Source: Marisa cornuarietis (Eukaryota; Mollusca; Gastropoda; Architaenioglossa; Ampullariidae). From it: DNA of 64,000 nt. Every line of letters starts with the position of its first letter. The stretch's first letter is position 1. Below, in pieces: positions 37,201-46,699 of the stretch. The stretch covers positions 7,675,501 through 7,739,500 of the forward strand of contig SMMW01000046.1 in the NCBI GenBank assembly GCA_004794655.1, written 5' to 3'. The notes below the pieces were generated by a model, which was not told where the DNA came from, ran no database searches, and saw only the letters and a list, made by a program, of their open reading frames with translations. The position numbers and the translations under genes are program-made.

Positions 37201-40200
37201 TTTAAATTAGAAAAATCCGACAGGACGCCGACAGGTAGCTAGCTGTGTCGCCAACGTGCTGTCGTTTGCTCCGGGGGGGGGGGGCAGCTGACAGGACCAT
37301 CATATCTCTGAGGACGGGAGGGGGACGCCAGTTTTAGCGCTGTGACCCGCTTTATTTTTTAATCGGTGAGTGTAAAGATAGGCGTTGCCGCCGAGGTGGG
37401 CTGGGGGGGGGATGCGGAGGGTGTTGGCGAGGCGTCGTGGCCGTTTGACATTCAAAATCCGCCAACGCCGGGAGGCCGCGGGTCGCCTTTGGCGGGCTGG
37501 AGCGTAAAAACGCCTGTGTATTCACATTCAAAGCTAGACCATAGGGTGTAACCCCCCAGCTCGTCGACTATCATCACGCACTACGGGCACCACGTGATCT
37601 TGGCAGAAGACTGGCTGCCACTGTGTGTCACAAGCTGCCTGATCCCATAAAGTCATTTTGATGTAAGGTCTGTAAGTGTAGACATCGCGGACTGCTGGCC
37701 AATCCTGCAGCAACCACCACCAGTGACATCGTCGTGTCCTGGTGTCACTACTGCTGGTGATTCAGCACTTTGGGTTGCAGTCGCTATCCCGTGTCTCGCT
37801 CTTGCTGATAACTCTCCCTCCCCCCCCCCTCCCGAACCGTCTAGTGCGCCCCGGTAGCGCAGTGGTAAAACGATAAAACGCTGGCTTGTTACTGGTGCAA
37901 TGAGGATCGTAATATCCTTGGTTCAGACTTTTTTCGGATAGGCAGCAGTTCTCTTCTTGTGACATTTGTTCTGCCGCACGCTTGGCCGTCAGGCTTTTTG
38001 TCCGGCTTCTTCCCCATGATTCCCCTCAACTCTTCCTCCCCATTCCCCGCAAGCCTACAGTGCGAAATCACCAGCAGGTGCAAGCACTTTCCTATAAGAT
38101 AACCCGACCAAACTGTCGTGTCTCTCCCTGGCTGTGACACATGTTTATAGGACTGGAAAACTAGCTGGCAGCTAGTCAGTTGCTGACTCGGCATAAAACA
38201 CTATAGTCATCCAAAACAGCTTGTGTGGAAAAGCGCGCTAACCTGGAGCAGCTACCGGTGGCCGGCCTGGTCACGTGACTGCACGTTCGGCGGCGGGAGA
38301 CTAAATATAGATTTGCGATGCATATGTTGATAATGTAGATCCACAGACAGTGTATCTGTAGCCAGTACTCAGTAAACGCCTCACTGGTATCACAGGCGTT
38401 GTTGTACAGTCTACTTGCTGTTAGCATACGCGGTCTTACATTGACACACGCGTGATGTTCGGGGTGTGAGTAGCAGGAAGAGTCAAGCTTTTGAAAACGA
38501 AACTTGTTCTGCGGAACTTGTCCAGCAGCGTGGCGTGTTTGTGTGTGTGTAGGGGGGGTGGGGCGTGTTTGCCAATGAGTTGTGGCTGGTTTGCCACACG
38601 TCAGGACGGGGAAGTGTGTGTATCGATGCTGGCAAGACACAAACAGCTCAATACTCCCTGGCTCAACGCCCACAGGAACAGACCAAGGGTGAGTGGGGGG
38701 AGGGGGCACGCTGACCCGCCGCCTCACAAGTGTCGCTGCACTTCGCGCCATCATGGCGGCGACGGCGATGAAAGAGAAAGTCCAACACGTTCGTCCGCGT
38801 GACTCTCACCTCGTAAGAGCCGTGACTTGCCGACAGAACCACACCACGTGTCACCTGCACAAGCCGCGCTGTAACAGTCTCAGCTCGTATTATAAAAGCA
38901 GGTGGCGCCCAGGCTGTGGTGTATAGATGCAGTCATCAAGTCAGTCGACTATGTCTTTTGTGCGAGCGTTAGCCTGGCTGTTTGTGCGACACATTTAAAA
39001 AAAAATATATCAGCTGCCGATCGCAGGCAGCTATATATATATGTGGGGGGGGGGGGGAATTTCCCCGTGGAATAGGCCCAGGCCATTATCATTATTACCT
39101 AGTCAGAAGTGTTAGTATGAGAGGAAGGGAGGAGTCTAGGAGGTCTCTGTGCGTGGTTTCACATTAAGGGCTACTCATCCCGATGGTTGTCGGCTTCCTG
39201 AAATGTCAGGGTCCTGTGTGAGAATGCGTGTGCCAGTGTCTGGAGTGTATGGAGGGATGGGGTACGTGTCTGTGGCTGCGACTCTCTCTCCGCGTACTCC
39301 GAACAAGTGGCGTCGACAGCTTGACCTCGCACCCGTACGATTATCTTTTAGGGCGTCGGCGAAAGCATGTTTGTCTCTACTTTTACAAGAGAATCCTAAA
39401 AGGTGGAACTGTTCAACAGGCATGCACGATATTTGTTTGTTTGACCGTCACATGGTCATATAAATACTCGACATCATATGTGTCTGCTGAAGAAGTCCCA
39501 GAGGAGCAAAGGCGAGAGGGGTCGGCCAGGCTTAGATCTTCATGGAATTCTGGAGGTTGAGCTCGTGACTCGAAGCAAGAAGACAAGAACAGGAGAGCGC
39601 GTTTACAAAGAACGATACTGGAAGGAGACGACCCGCGCTTACGGCGGAAACTCGAGCACGTGTGGTCAGTGGCTGTAGCTCCTTCATGCCGGAGAAAGCG
39701 TGCGTGCATGCTGGAGCCACAGATCGGCCTAGGGGTGCGGTGGAAGTGTACAGTGTGGTCAGCTGAGCCACCCGACGACTTGTTTGCAGTCCACAGAAGC
39801 GAGCCGGGTGGAAGTTCAGGTATAGCAGGCAGTGCTGCAAGCACATGGCCGGCTTCTGTAGCGGCCGGAAGAAGGCTGTGGGAAGTCAGGTAGTCCGGTG
39901 GTCCAGGTTAGACTGGGGCGGGGGTAGGTGTGGTGGGGTAGAACGTCACTTCCTCGGTGAAGCTTGAGTGGCTCTCGTGTTTATTGAAAAGCTAGCACCT
40001 GTCGACCTGACCGGAGGTACAGATCAAAGAGATCAACCCTCACATCGCCCACCGCTTCAACCCTCTTGAGATTTTTGCACTTTCTCTCTCATCTTTTGAA
40101 TGTTAAGGGTTTCTTCCCGTCTCCTGCGTCTGGATGCTGTTTTCTCTCGCGGTTGGTCCTAGCAACCAACGCCAGTTCCAGCTCTGTCGTCTGTCTTGAT

Positions 40201-43200
40201 TTCCCCCAGTTACACCAAACGACGTGCCTTTAAATGTTTCTTCAGCTTAAAAAGTGCTGCAGGTGATATTGGGTCCTAGACATCACAACTACAGGCAATA
40301 TTGGATCCTATCCACCACAACTGCAGGCAATATTCCTGTATGACTGAGCAAAGAAAAGCCTCCGTCAGAATCTTCTCCTGCTTGAAAGCCAGCTGTTCAG
40401 CATTTTCTTCTCTTTTTTTTTTTTAAAGAAATGTTTTGTCAGCGGAAGCCACATCTCTAAGCTCTCCTCTGAAAGCAGTCAGAGAATCTATGCATGCCGT
40501 TTCAAGAAAGTACTAAGACATTGCTGTACGGATTACCTTTGGGTCAGAGAAAACACCATCTGGAGAAATGATCTGAACACGATGATTGCGCATGGCGGCA
40601 ATGTATCGTCTAGCATTGTCACAAACCCTAGTATGCATAACGAGTCGTAAAGATACGAGTGAAATGGAGGCTGAGAGCTGGAGTAGCGGAAGGTCGCAGG
40701 TTATTGTAGGACTCGTGACAGAAGCCTGGAGCTCAGACAGTGCGCGTATCCCACGTCACCGCTGTTTAACTTGCTTATCCCGTTCATCCAAAAAGTCCTG
40801 CTCGTAAGGAAACACTACTTTCCGCTAAGTTGGGAAGTCGGGGAGAGGGGGGGGGGAACGCTTCCACTCGTCTGCAGACAGCATTATAGACATGTCGATT
40901 GGATTTCTTCCCAGTCTCAAAGCAGCCGCACGGTTGGGAAAGTCTGCCTAGCGCCTGTGACTGACGATTACCTGTCTATAAGTAGCAGCAGCTCCAAAGT
41001 ACCCTACTTCTACTCTCCAGACGCTCTTGGATTTTATGCTTGCGGCTGACACTTGGGCAAGGGGATTGAAGAGAGTCTTGCCCTGCTGGAAACAGGAAGG
41101 TTGGAGACGATCTAAAAATAGGGGGACCTTTGCTTCCCAAACGCGTGATTGGAACGAGGTGGGTTTAGGGGGAGGGGGAGGAGACGGCGAGAGAAGAGGG
41201 CGTGTGGACATGCGATTACACGCTGAATGAGCGGTGCTCACTTGGAATGATGCGCGTGTGGCAGGTGTAAAGGTGTTTCCATCCCTTCCCCACCCCCTAA
41301 GTGCAAGTGCTTATCATTTTACGGTACTGGAGGCTTGCCAACTGGTATACTTCCACCTTCCCTGCCCAATCGCTTCCACCCTTCCCCATAGTGGGATTGC
41401 CGAGGGATGTGGCATTGCATCATTGCCTGTGGTGCTAACGTAGTGGGGAGCTAAAAGATGTTGGAGGGAAGAGTCCGGGACTAGCCTTTCACATGCATAG
41501 TCAGCCACGTTACTGTCCCTAAGCGTTATACGTTGTATGAGCCTTTTCCTTCATCTATAATAATAATAACACATGCACAAACACCTGTGCCGTTTACTCA
41601 CTCCGAAGGTAGCTGACAGGACGAGGGTATCGTTGAGATGGGGAACAAAAGTTGGATTAATAAAATTGGAGCTATGGTTGGTCGGGGGTCAGATGTTACA
41701 GTGCGCCTTTGTGTATGTGTGTCCTACTGACTGCGATGTCTTGCTGGGCGCCAGTGTAGACTTCCAGCTACTTTCCTTCTCCTCGGGATGCGCAGTGGTT
41801 GCAACTATGTTTTACTTGGTAACCATAGCGACCACTACTGCGTGGTGATCAGCGATGATAGCATGGCGCGCTCTCATCCCGGCGGCTGAAGACCGGCATT
41901 GTGCCAGCCCTGCAAGTGCTTCGCCAGACGGCTTTCCTGTTAGTCTTTGAGAGCTGACGTCACCTCGACTTCACTCGTAGAAAATAACTTTTTCACCAAC
42001 CAGACATATGAAACGTGGCATTTCGGTTCTACATCCTCTTGAAGACGGATGCATTTTGTTGTGTGTGTGTGTGTGTGAATGATTTTTATTATTTACTTTA
42101 TGGCATACGTTCAAAGCTGGTGTTGACGGAAATTACTTTGGGAAAGGTGTTAATGACCAGCAGTTTGGGGTGGGGTGGGGTGGGGTTTGAGGGTGAAGGG
42201 CGAAGTGGGCAGCGTGTGAGTCACCAGGCCGGTCAGTCAGCAGACAAGACTAACCGTGTTTTCTCAGGTTATCAGTCGGATCAATGCCCTCCCTTCCCAC
42301 CTCCTATCATCCGTTTCGTCCGGCGGCGCAGGCTTGTCTAGGCTTAACCAGTGTAAGAGGGGTCCCCGTGGTCCACGATGCCAGTTGAGCTACCCACCAG
42401 CCCCCGACTGTACAACCACAAGACTGGTACTCGTATCATGTGCCGATTTCAAGAGAGACCGTCTTCGCTCCTTAGAATTTACTATCCGTGCGTCTGTTTC
42501 ACTTTTCATGACACTGATCTGTGTGTATAATCTCCATTCATGTTTCCAACGCCCGCCGTGCGTGGGGAAGTGAATGGAGTGTGTGTGTGTGTGTGTGTTG
42601 GGGGGGTGGTGGACTGTGGACTATGTGTTCTGCCTGTTACGCCTGTCAGGTCACTGTTGGGAGTGGGAGCGTGAGTGAAGTCTAGTTTACTTCTGGAGCT
42701 ATCGAGAGAATAAGAAAAAAAAAACTGTGAAGGTTTACTGTTCGTTTTTAGTGGTTTGAGAAGTGTGTAGTTGTCCGGTAAACACCGAGGAACGCCTCGT
42801 TTTCGGAGCTGTGAGCAGAAATCTTAAATACGGTCTTTCTTGTGAGTAAGAAGTGTGCCCCATCCCACGCCACACGCACAGAGCACACACACACAGTACA
42901 CAATCACGCGCGCACACATACATAGAGGAATAACCACTGCAATCATAGCGCACTCATAAGGACTCGAGAATCGTTTTGTATCGCGTGGAGAGCACCAGCA
43001 GCCTAGTGAACATCGATCGCGCCTGCTGCAGAAGCTGGATACGACGGCTGTTGCTGTTGTTGGCTGCGATGACCTCGCCTGCTTCCATCACGCCCCAGAG
43101 AGCAGCCGGACATAACATAGCACCGTGCGTGGACTGCTGGCTGCTGCTACGTCCGTCGGCTGGTGTGGCTGCCAGTTGTCATGACCTCCAGCTCCTTACG

Positions 43201-43877
43201 AGGCTGTGGCTTAATTTATTTCCATTCTTTTTGTTTTTTTCACCCAAGTATAGTCGTTCTCTTGATGTTACCAGCTTTCGTCTGCTGTCGAATGTGAAGA
43301 GCTTTCTGAGGTGTAACACTATAATTTATAGAAGTTAAAAAAGCAGTACTCCCCTAGGTTAGAGGTAGTACATGTAAGTGGTTCATCGTATCCAAACCAA
43401 AGCTTAGAGAGCTCATCCCTTTTTTTGCGTCGCCTTTATTTTCCCAGATCAGATGGGCCGGACGTTCCCCACCCCTGGTTTAGGCGATTCCCCCTCACAA
43501 ATCGAATCACTTCGTCGGCTCCAGGTTTGTCGCGATGGCATCGGCTTATAGGCACCGCCCGTCGACCACTGGGTCGTCTGCTTATATGTCAACAATGTTC
43601 TGATCGTGGCCAACCCACCACCCTGATTAACACACACACACACTACTTTATGTTTGCCCCGCTCGATATTTTATAGTTGTTTGTTTATTTTGGGGTTTTG
43701 TGTGGGTGGGCTATATGAATGGCAATGCTGTACCGAGGTGGCACTTGTGTGGGTTTTTTTCAGTTGTCACAATCCTGGCATAAAATCTATTCTGGGATAC
43801 GAGTACACAGCAGTGTTGTGTTCCAAAAAAAAAAAGTATAAAGTATCATTGGCTGTCTCTTGACTCAAGCCATTCTT

Positions 43878-43908
<31 letters not shown>

Positions 43909-46226
43909 GATATGTACGTTTACATACACTCTCGCACAAAATGTTCCCTAATGCCTTTGTCGATACACAGCATATGCTAATGAATTGTCGTCGTTGAACT
44001 AATACAACTTTTGCCATCAATGTTGTTGTCGGTTATTGTAATTGTTTCCTACTGTTAATGGGTGCAACTTAACTCTTAATCTGCATTGGTGTCTTTTCTT
44101 TCTTTCTTTTTTTCTTGTCATGCCATTGTTCTTGAGAAACGGGTCGAGTAAGAACGTGTAAATATATAGGCAGGTTTCGACATAAGAATTAAATTACCTG
44201 CGATTTAAATAAATACCTCGTGCACCTGTTTGTAAGACCTTGGTTTGCACTGGCTGTGTTAACAGGTGACGGAGGACAGAATTCTCCTACAGAAAGTCCG
44301 CATCGACATCACCGAGGACACGTTCTGCCCAGTGTGTAAGAAGAGGATTGGAGAAAGGTATGCAGGCGGTTTATGGGGAGGCGGGAGGCTGCGGAGTGTG
44401 CTACTCACCCTTTGTTAGTCAGTGGTAATGCTATTCCCGTACTCGATGACCACCACTCACCCTCATCAAAGTTTCGCACAGAGGGCGCTCAGAAGGAACA
44501 TGCAGTCAGACAGCGCGGTAACCTTAAGAGTGGGGTGGGGGGGACCTGCATTTTGTTTTTCTTCCTGAGCTGTTTTCCTTTGAAATCGTGGAATTGACAG
44601 GCACCCGACAGGATATTCTCGCACAATACTCGCGTCAGACCTAGGCAGCCTCCGCAACTGGAGCCTACGGTACTGACGCCGGATGCACGGCACGTCGTAA
44701 AGTCAGCTTAGCTATCAGGCTTCAAGACTTACCTGTTATCACTAAAATAACAGACTTCATACTCGCTAGCCATGCAGTTAGCACCTAGGGACCTGCTGTT
44801 GCTCGGCCTGGATGCTAACGCTTAGAAGTTGAAATTTTAGCGGTTTAACAGACAGACAGGCTTTAGCATTACACAAGGGCCGTCTGTGCACTCGTTGGCG
44901 CCAGAAAGTCGTGGACAGCGACCTGAGGGTTCCCGTCCGAGGCGAGGTTTGCTGGCTGGATAGGTAGACTGTGGGAGGGGGGTAGTTGGTGACGTCAGAG
45001 CGACACCGGACGTGACGTCTACACAGGGTCCGTAACCCTGGCTTCTCACGGCCGTTGTAGGCGGGAGACGACAGCGTTTCAGTCACGTGATGTCGGCGCC
45101 CTGCAGAGGACGGCGCGTTTGCTGAGATAAGCTTTTGCCTGGTCTCCTGCTAAGATAATCATTGCCTAGTCTCCTTCTGAGATGAGCATTGTCGTCTCCT
45201 AATGAGATGAGCGTTGTCTAGTCTCTCTCTCCCCGCTAGCTTCTTGTAGAGTGGGCTTATGGGAACCAAGGCACATAGTACAGAACGTCCAGGAAACCCG
45301 GGTTGCAGCTAAACACGGTTTAAAACAGGCCAGCTTATATATTGTATATATTTTTTTCTGAACTACTCACTTGCTAGAGTCAGAATGAAGTGTGCTGCTG
45401 TAAGGCCAGAGTGTGTTTTGGCTTTCACAGTTATTTCAATAGCGTTATTCTCAGGTTCCGTCATTCTACACCCTTTGCTTCAACTGCCAAGCTGGTAGCA
45501 TTAAAGCACTCCAACACAAAGAGTGACTGAAGGCGAAACACTCCCAGATGCGTAGATAACAAGTCGGGGGCGTTGACTTTAGAGCCCGGGCTATCGTGTA
45601 CTGTGCAGGCAGGTTGCTGGCAGTGAAATCTGCTTGATACTTCAAGGTCCAGTGGGATGCATTTTTTTTATTGTCACTAAGCTTCATGCAAAATTCTATT
45701 TGAGTGATTCGATCCCCTTCTTTCGAGGTACACGCCTACAAACATCACGCACAGAAAGAGGTCAAACTCGTGACGTAAAGTTTGTACACATAGCCGTCTG
45801 ATTAACATATGGTCCCAGCTTTCGTACTGGCTTGATAACGTAAACATAGCCATGTACACTTCTGACGTCATTGTGGTGGACTTCTTTCTGTGCATGGTGA
45901 TATTATGTATCTCGAGAACAGAACAGGGGTATTTACCCTTATTTGGTATCAGTAGTATCTTCCAACGGAAATGCATCCCATTAGATATCTCATCTAGCTA
46001 AATTGTTGCGGTTCGTGTATTTCTGTGTTATTCGGGACTCTTGTCTCATATGTGTATATTTATGTCAGTTTCACAAACAGTTGTGTGTGTGTGTGTGTGT
46101 GTGGGTGCACGTACGTGCTTGCATGGGTGTGTCATTCTGTTTGCTTGCAGTGCATTCTATTATACGCCAATGGGTGAGATCTACCACTATTCCTGCTACA
46201 ACACTGTGCCACGACAGATCAAGTGA
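14886..46226 (+). CDS. VPS39: VPS39 (HOPS complex subunit), complete, 26 coding exons
   Basis: Vps39 (Vam6) is the HOPS tether subunit that helps dock late endosomes and autophagosomes to lysosomes in concert with Rab7. Coding exons: 14886-14958, 15420-15491, 15735-15802, 16206-16248, 16537-16631, 17166-17237, 17680-17718, 18201-18293, 18560-18743, 19646-19766, 20203-20320, 20632-20761, 20922-21064, 21350-21478, 21676-21817, 22316-22402, 22796-22869, 23534-23632, 24177-24294, 24727-24855, 25505-25607, 26038-26083, 26347-26496, 26707-26841, 44266-44357, 46151-46226. All introns are GT-AG, phases agree throughout, and the total is 2,631 nt (876 aa plus stop), close to vertebrate VPS39. The start MHDAFE matches the family. 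Residues about 1-290 form the CNH propeller (LLVGTKQGHLLQYRI; VHDLTTFNLIT; VGFKRDYYII). The clathrin-like helical region follows (YAFHLFCQHRF; GLYPDLLPPDY; APLLRLKDN; FTEDLPEVESLP). The tail has C842, C845, H864 and C867, a CxxC...HxxC zinc site. Identity is very secure; UTR limits and the transcription start are unknown. Confidence 0.97.
18880..19030 (+). mobile_element. SINE copy in VPS39 intron 9 (degraded)
   Basis: The segment tatgacacctgtttacagg followed by actgacc matches the shared SINE 3' domain (TGTGACAtcTGTTTACaGGgCTGgC) at 34.8, 35.1 and 38.1 kb. Upstream, tcgtagttggacagctagac and ggtttcagat could be eroded A and B boxes. The match is short, so the left boundary is uncertain. Confidence 0.55.
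22033..22209. mobile_element. hAT-like MITE in VPS39 intron 15
   Basis: Ends CAGAGCCAGCACTAGG and, reversed, CAGAGCTGGTGTTAGG form a 16-bp terminal inverted repeat of the CAG(A/T)G...TAGG type common in hAT elements. Inside lie GC-rich ggccc blocks. Flanks share TGTCC (ctgtccag / tgtcctgg), a possible eroded 8-bp target duplication. The length of 177 bp leaves no room for a transposase. Confidence 0.75.
23140..23350. repeat. Degenerate tandem repeat in VPS39 intron 17
   Basis: Blocks of the kind taccttagagttagctatg recur about four times (near 23,172, 23,256, 23,301 and 23,320) together with gagctgtagttatgaa elements. The repeats are imperfect, with a period of roughly 40-85 bases. Confidence 0.6.
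27725..27885 (+). repeat. Dispersed repeat family R1, copy 3
   Basis: Shares aaacggtggcaaagatg, aacaagacgctt, ttttgccctgggcaatgaac and taccctcgcttcatgat with the other copies. The gacccagggcaatgat block is partly repeated at its end. It sits just past the point where intron 24 turns CpG-rich. Confidence 0.75.
27980..28420. other. CpG-rich stretch in intron 24
   Basis: GC- and CpG-rich sequence with open frames on both strands, one encoding an alanine/serine run from a GCT/GCC repeat near 28,325. I recognise no protein. It might be an unmethylated regulatory region, but nothing in it proves that. Confidence 0.3.
29235..29324 (+). mobile_element. hAT-like terminal sequence
   Basis: CAGGGGTGGTGAACGTCCGG followed by two further ggcccgc-type blocks resembles the termini of hAT elements (CAGGGGTGGGGAACcTCCGGCCC). 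The opposite terminus was not found, so this is a fragment or a one-ended remnant abutting the palindrome. Confidence 0.6.
29325..29900. mobile_element. Large palindrome / fold-back element, 576 bp
   Basis: Left arm 29325-29595 and right arm 29619-29900 are inverted copies around a 23-base spacer. The arms pair along their whole length, with scattered mismatches and indels. Examples: agatatcggtagatatagg on the left is matched by the reverse of cctatatctaccgatatct, aaagtctgcatttctcgtg by cacgagaaatgcagacttt, and ttaattaattatccg by cggataattaattaa. There is no coding capacity. It is a fold-back type MITE or two copies head to head. Confidence 0.9.
30046..30165 (+). mobile_element. tRNA-derived SINE, head only
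   Basis: Reads gctgataactctcc, ccgtctagtacg, then the tRNA-like A box in CCCGGTAGCGCAGTGGTAGA and a B-box remnant taGGTTCagtg, with gaggatcgtaatgtcc between. The same order occurs at 37,803, so both are copies of one SINE. This copy lacks the 3' domain. Confidence 0.8.
31193..31221. repeat. (GT)n microsatellite
   Basis: About 14 GT units. Confidence 0.9.
32935..33035. repeat. Short direct duplication, about 58 bp
   Basis: tcagattatgaggctaatcg...gcagcatg is followed 58 bases later by tcagatgatgaggctattgg...gcagcagg, then a run of 19 T. It is a two-unit imperfect tandem repeat. Confidence 0.7.
33900..34070 (+). repeat. Dispersed repeat family R1, copy 4
   Basis: Contains ccgtagttataaaacagtgg, cgaagatgccccagg, ggtaaagaaacgta and a diverged 3' half. 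The match to the copies at 1,085 and 11,155 is good for the first 60 bases and weak afterwards. Confidence 0.7.
34085..34310. repeat. Degenerate tandem array, about 33-bp unit
   Basis: Units of the form gtTGTCAGACctGCgGACAGTa recur six or seven times (for example ctgtcagacctgctgacatt, ctgtcagacttgcggacagt, ttatcagacgtacagacagt, ttgtcagaccggcaaacag). Confidence 0.8.
34768..34903 (+). mobile_element. SINE copy, B box and 3' domain
   Basis: Starts at tcctgGGTTCaactctcg (B-box-like), then tggcatctgtttacagggct, ggctgccttgtcgtgac and agttgctggctcggagtgaa, ending aaacaccagt. The 3' domain matches 35,030-35,168 and 38,130-38,205. The A-box half is missing or eroded. Confidence 0.75.
34990..35168 (+). 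mobile_element. SINE copy with 3' domain
   Basis: Contains tccagGTTCagatctcgcct, tgtgacatctgtttacgtgg, ccagccgctttcctgtgat and ctgctggctcggtgcaaaca. It lies about 100 bases after the previous copy in the same orientation, so the two may be a tandem insertion. Confidence 0.75.
37803..38220 (+). mobile_element. tRNA-derived SINE, longest copy
   Basis: This copy links the head and the tail of the family. The head has gctgataactctcc, ccgtctagtgcg and A box CCCCGGTAGCGCAGTGGTA; gaggatcgtaatatcc and ttGGTTCaga follow. The 3' domain is ggctgtgacacatgtttata, ggactgg, then cagttgctgactcggcataa and aacactat. About 418 bp. The structure, a tRNA-like pol III promoter plus a shared 3' domain, is typical of invertebrate SINEs. 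Confidence 0.82.
38270..38279. promoter_or_regulatory. Perfect GTCACGTGAC palindrome inside VPS39 intron 24
   Basis: An exact copy of the same 10-base E-box palindrome, in CpG-rich sequence about 480 bases upstream of the candidate first exon at 38,753. It could mark an internal promoter. That is inference from motif and position only. Confidence 0.25.
38753..38812 (+). CDS. Candidate first coding exon of an unrecognised transcript
   Basis: An ATG in the context gccatcATGGCGG, inside CpG-rich sequence, opens 20 codons (MAATAMKEKVQHVRPRDSHL) that end exactly at a good splice donor, CTC|gtaaga. The ATG region resembles a YY1-type ATGGCGGC element as found near some metazoan starts, and a perfect GTCACGTGAC lies about 480 bases upstream. 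I recognise no protein family and found no matching downstream exon. It could be a nested gene, an alternative VPS39 transcript or chance. Confidence 0.2.
40262..40342. repeat. Tandem repeat, about 33-bp unit
   Basis: caggtgatattgggtcctag, caggcaatattggatcctat and caggcaatattcctg repeat with acatcacaacta/ccaccacaactg between them: two and a half units. Confidence 0.8.
42325..42400 (-). other. tRNA-like A-box segment, possible SINE head
   Basis: On the - strand ggtgggtagctcaactggca reads as a tRNA D-arm/A box, followed by tcgtggaccacggggacc. I could not complete a cloverleaf or find a convincing B box, so this is not a tRNA gene; a SINE head is possible. Confidence 0.3.
43455..43477 (-). mobile_element. 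hAT-like terminal motif
   Basis: On the - strand this reads CAGGGGTGGGGAACGTCCGG followed by CCC, closely matching the fragment at 29,235 in the opposite orientation. It is only 23 bp with no recognised partner end. Confidence 0.45.
45118..45230. repeat. Tandem repeat, about 33-bp unit
   Basis: Units of the form GAgATgAgCaTTGtCTaGTCTCctnct recur four times (for example gagataagcttttgcctggt, gagatgagcattgtcgtctc and gagatgagcgttgtctagtc). It lies in the last VPS39 intron. Confidence 0.8.
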
Positions 46227-46289
46227 CAGGCCGGGCCACTGGCACGCTGACCAGCTCACTAATTAATGTCTGAAGACAAAAAAAAAACA

Positions 46290-46290
<1 letters not shown>

Positions 46291-46348
<58 letters not shown>
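46291..46348. repeat. (CA)n microsatellite in VPS39 3' UTR region
   Basis: About 28 CA units after an A-run, 65 bases beyond the VPS39 stop codon. If transcription runs to the AATAAA at 46,640 this tract is in the 3' UTR. Confidence 0.95.
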
Positions 46349-46349
<1 letters not shown>

Positions 46350-46639
46350 CTGAGGTCCACTGAACAGTTCACAGAGATGGAACATTAAAATATTTCTAAA
46401 ACTCACTCAAATTAAATTGGCTTGCTTCCCATCCTTGGTTACAAACCTTCGCTATTCAACATGACTCGTGAAAGGTTTCTTCATCAAACCGTACGACTAT
46501 CTCAGCATAAAGATTACTCATGTCTGTGTATAAAATATTAACATGTTTGAGCGTTTTATTTATATTATCTGTCTCACCTTGTTTTGTTTTAAATAGGAGG
46601 AGGATGAGATTGTTCTAAGTGTGAGTTAAGTTTACAGTA

Positions 46640-46645
46640 AATAAA
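46640..46645 (+). promoter_or_regulatory. Candidate VPS39 poly(A) signal AATAAA
   Basis: The first canonical AATAAA downstream of the VPS39 stop lies here, 414 bases after it. Use of this signal is inferred; no transcript evidence is available. Confidence 0.45.
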
Positions 46646-46687
46646 AAAATATGATACACTTAGATTATTTAGATTATTTATCTGTAG

Positions 46688-46693
46688 AATAAA
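46688..46693 (+). promoter_or_regulatory. Second candidate VPS39 poly(A) signal AATAAA
   Basis: A second AATAAA lies 43 bases after the first, followed by T-rich and TG-containing sequence (ttgttcagcttgtg). Either signal could end the VPS39 transcript; which one is used cannot be told from the sequence. Confidence 0.4.
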
Positions 46694-46699
46694 TAATTT

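Larger units (their letters stand above)
26842..44265 (+). other. VPS39 intron 24, 17.4 kb, repeat-rich
   Basis: This intron separates exon 24 (ending AENLK) from exon 25 (starting VTEDRILLQK), both in phase 0, with donor gtgagt and acceptor aacag. The other VPS39 introns are at most about 1.9 kb, and most are under 1 kb. From about 27,350 the sequence becomes CpG-rich and carries SINE copies, a dispersed repeat family, a large palindrome, hAT-like termini, tandem repeats and microsatellites. Apart from one weak candidate exon at 38,753 I saw no convincing coding sequence of another gene on either strand. Confidence 0.9.

Noticed and set aside
38176..38754. 192-codon open frame on the minus strand, the longest in intron 24
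   Set aside because: Overlaps a SINE tail at its 3' end and shows no family signature; probably a chance frame in GC-rich DNA.
42325..42400. tRNA gene on the minus strand
   Set aside because: Only an A-box-like segment is present; no acceptor stem pairing or B box, so kept only as a possible SINE head.
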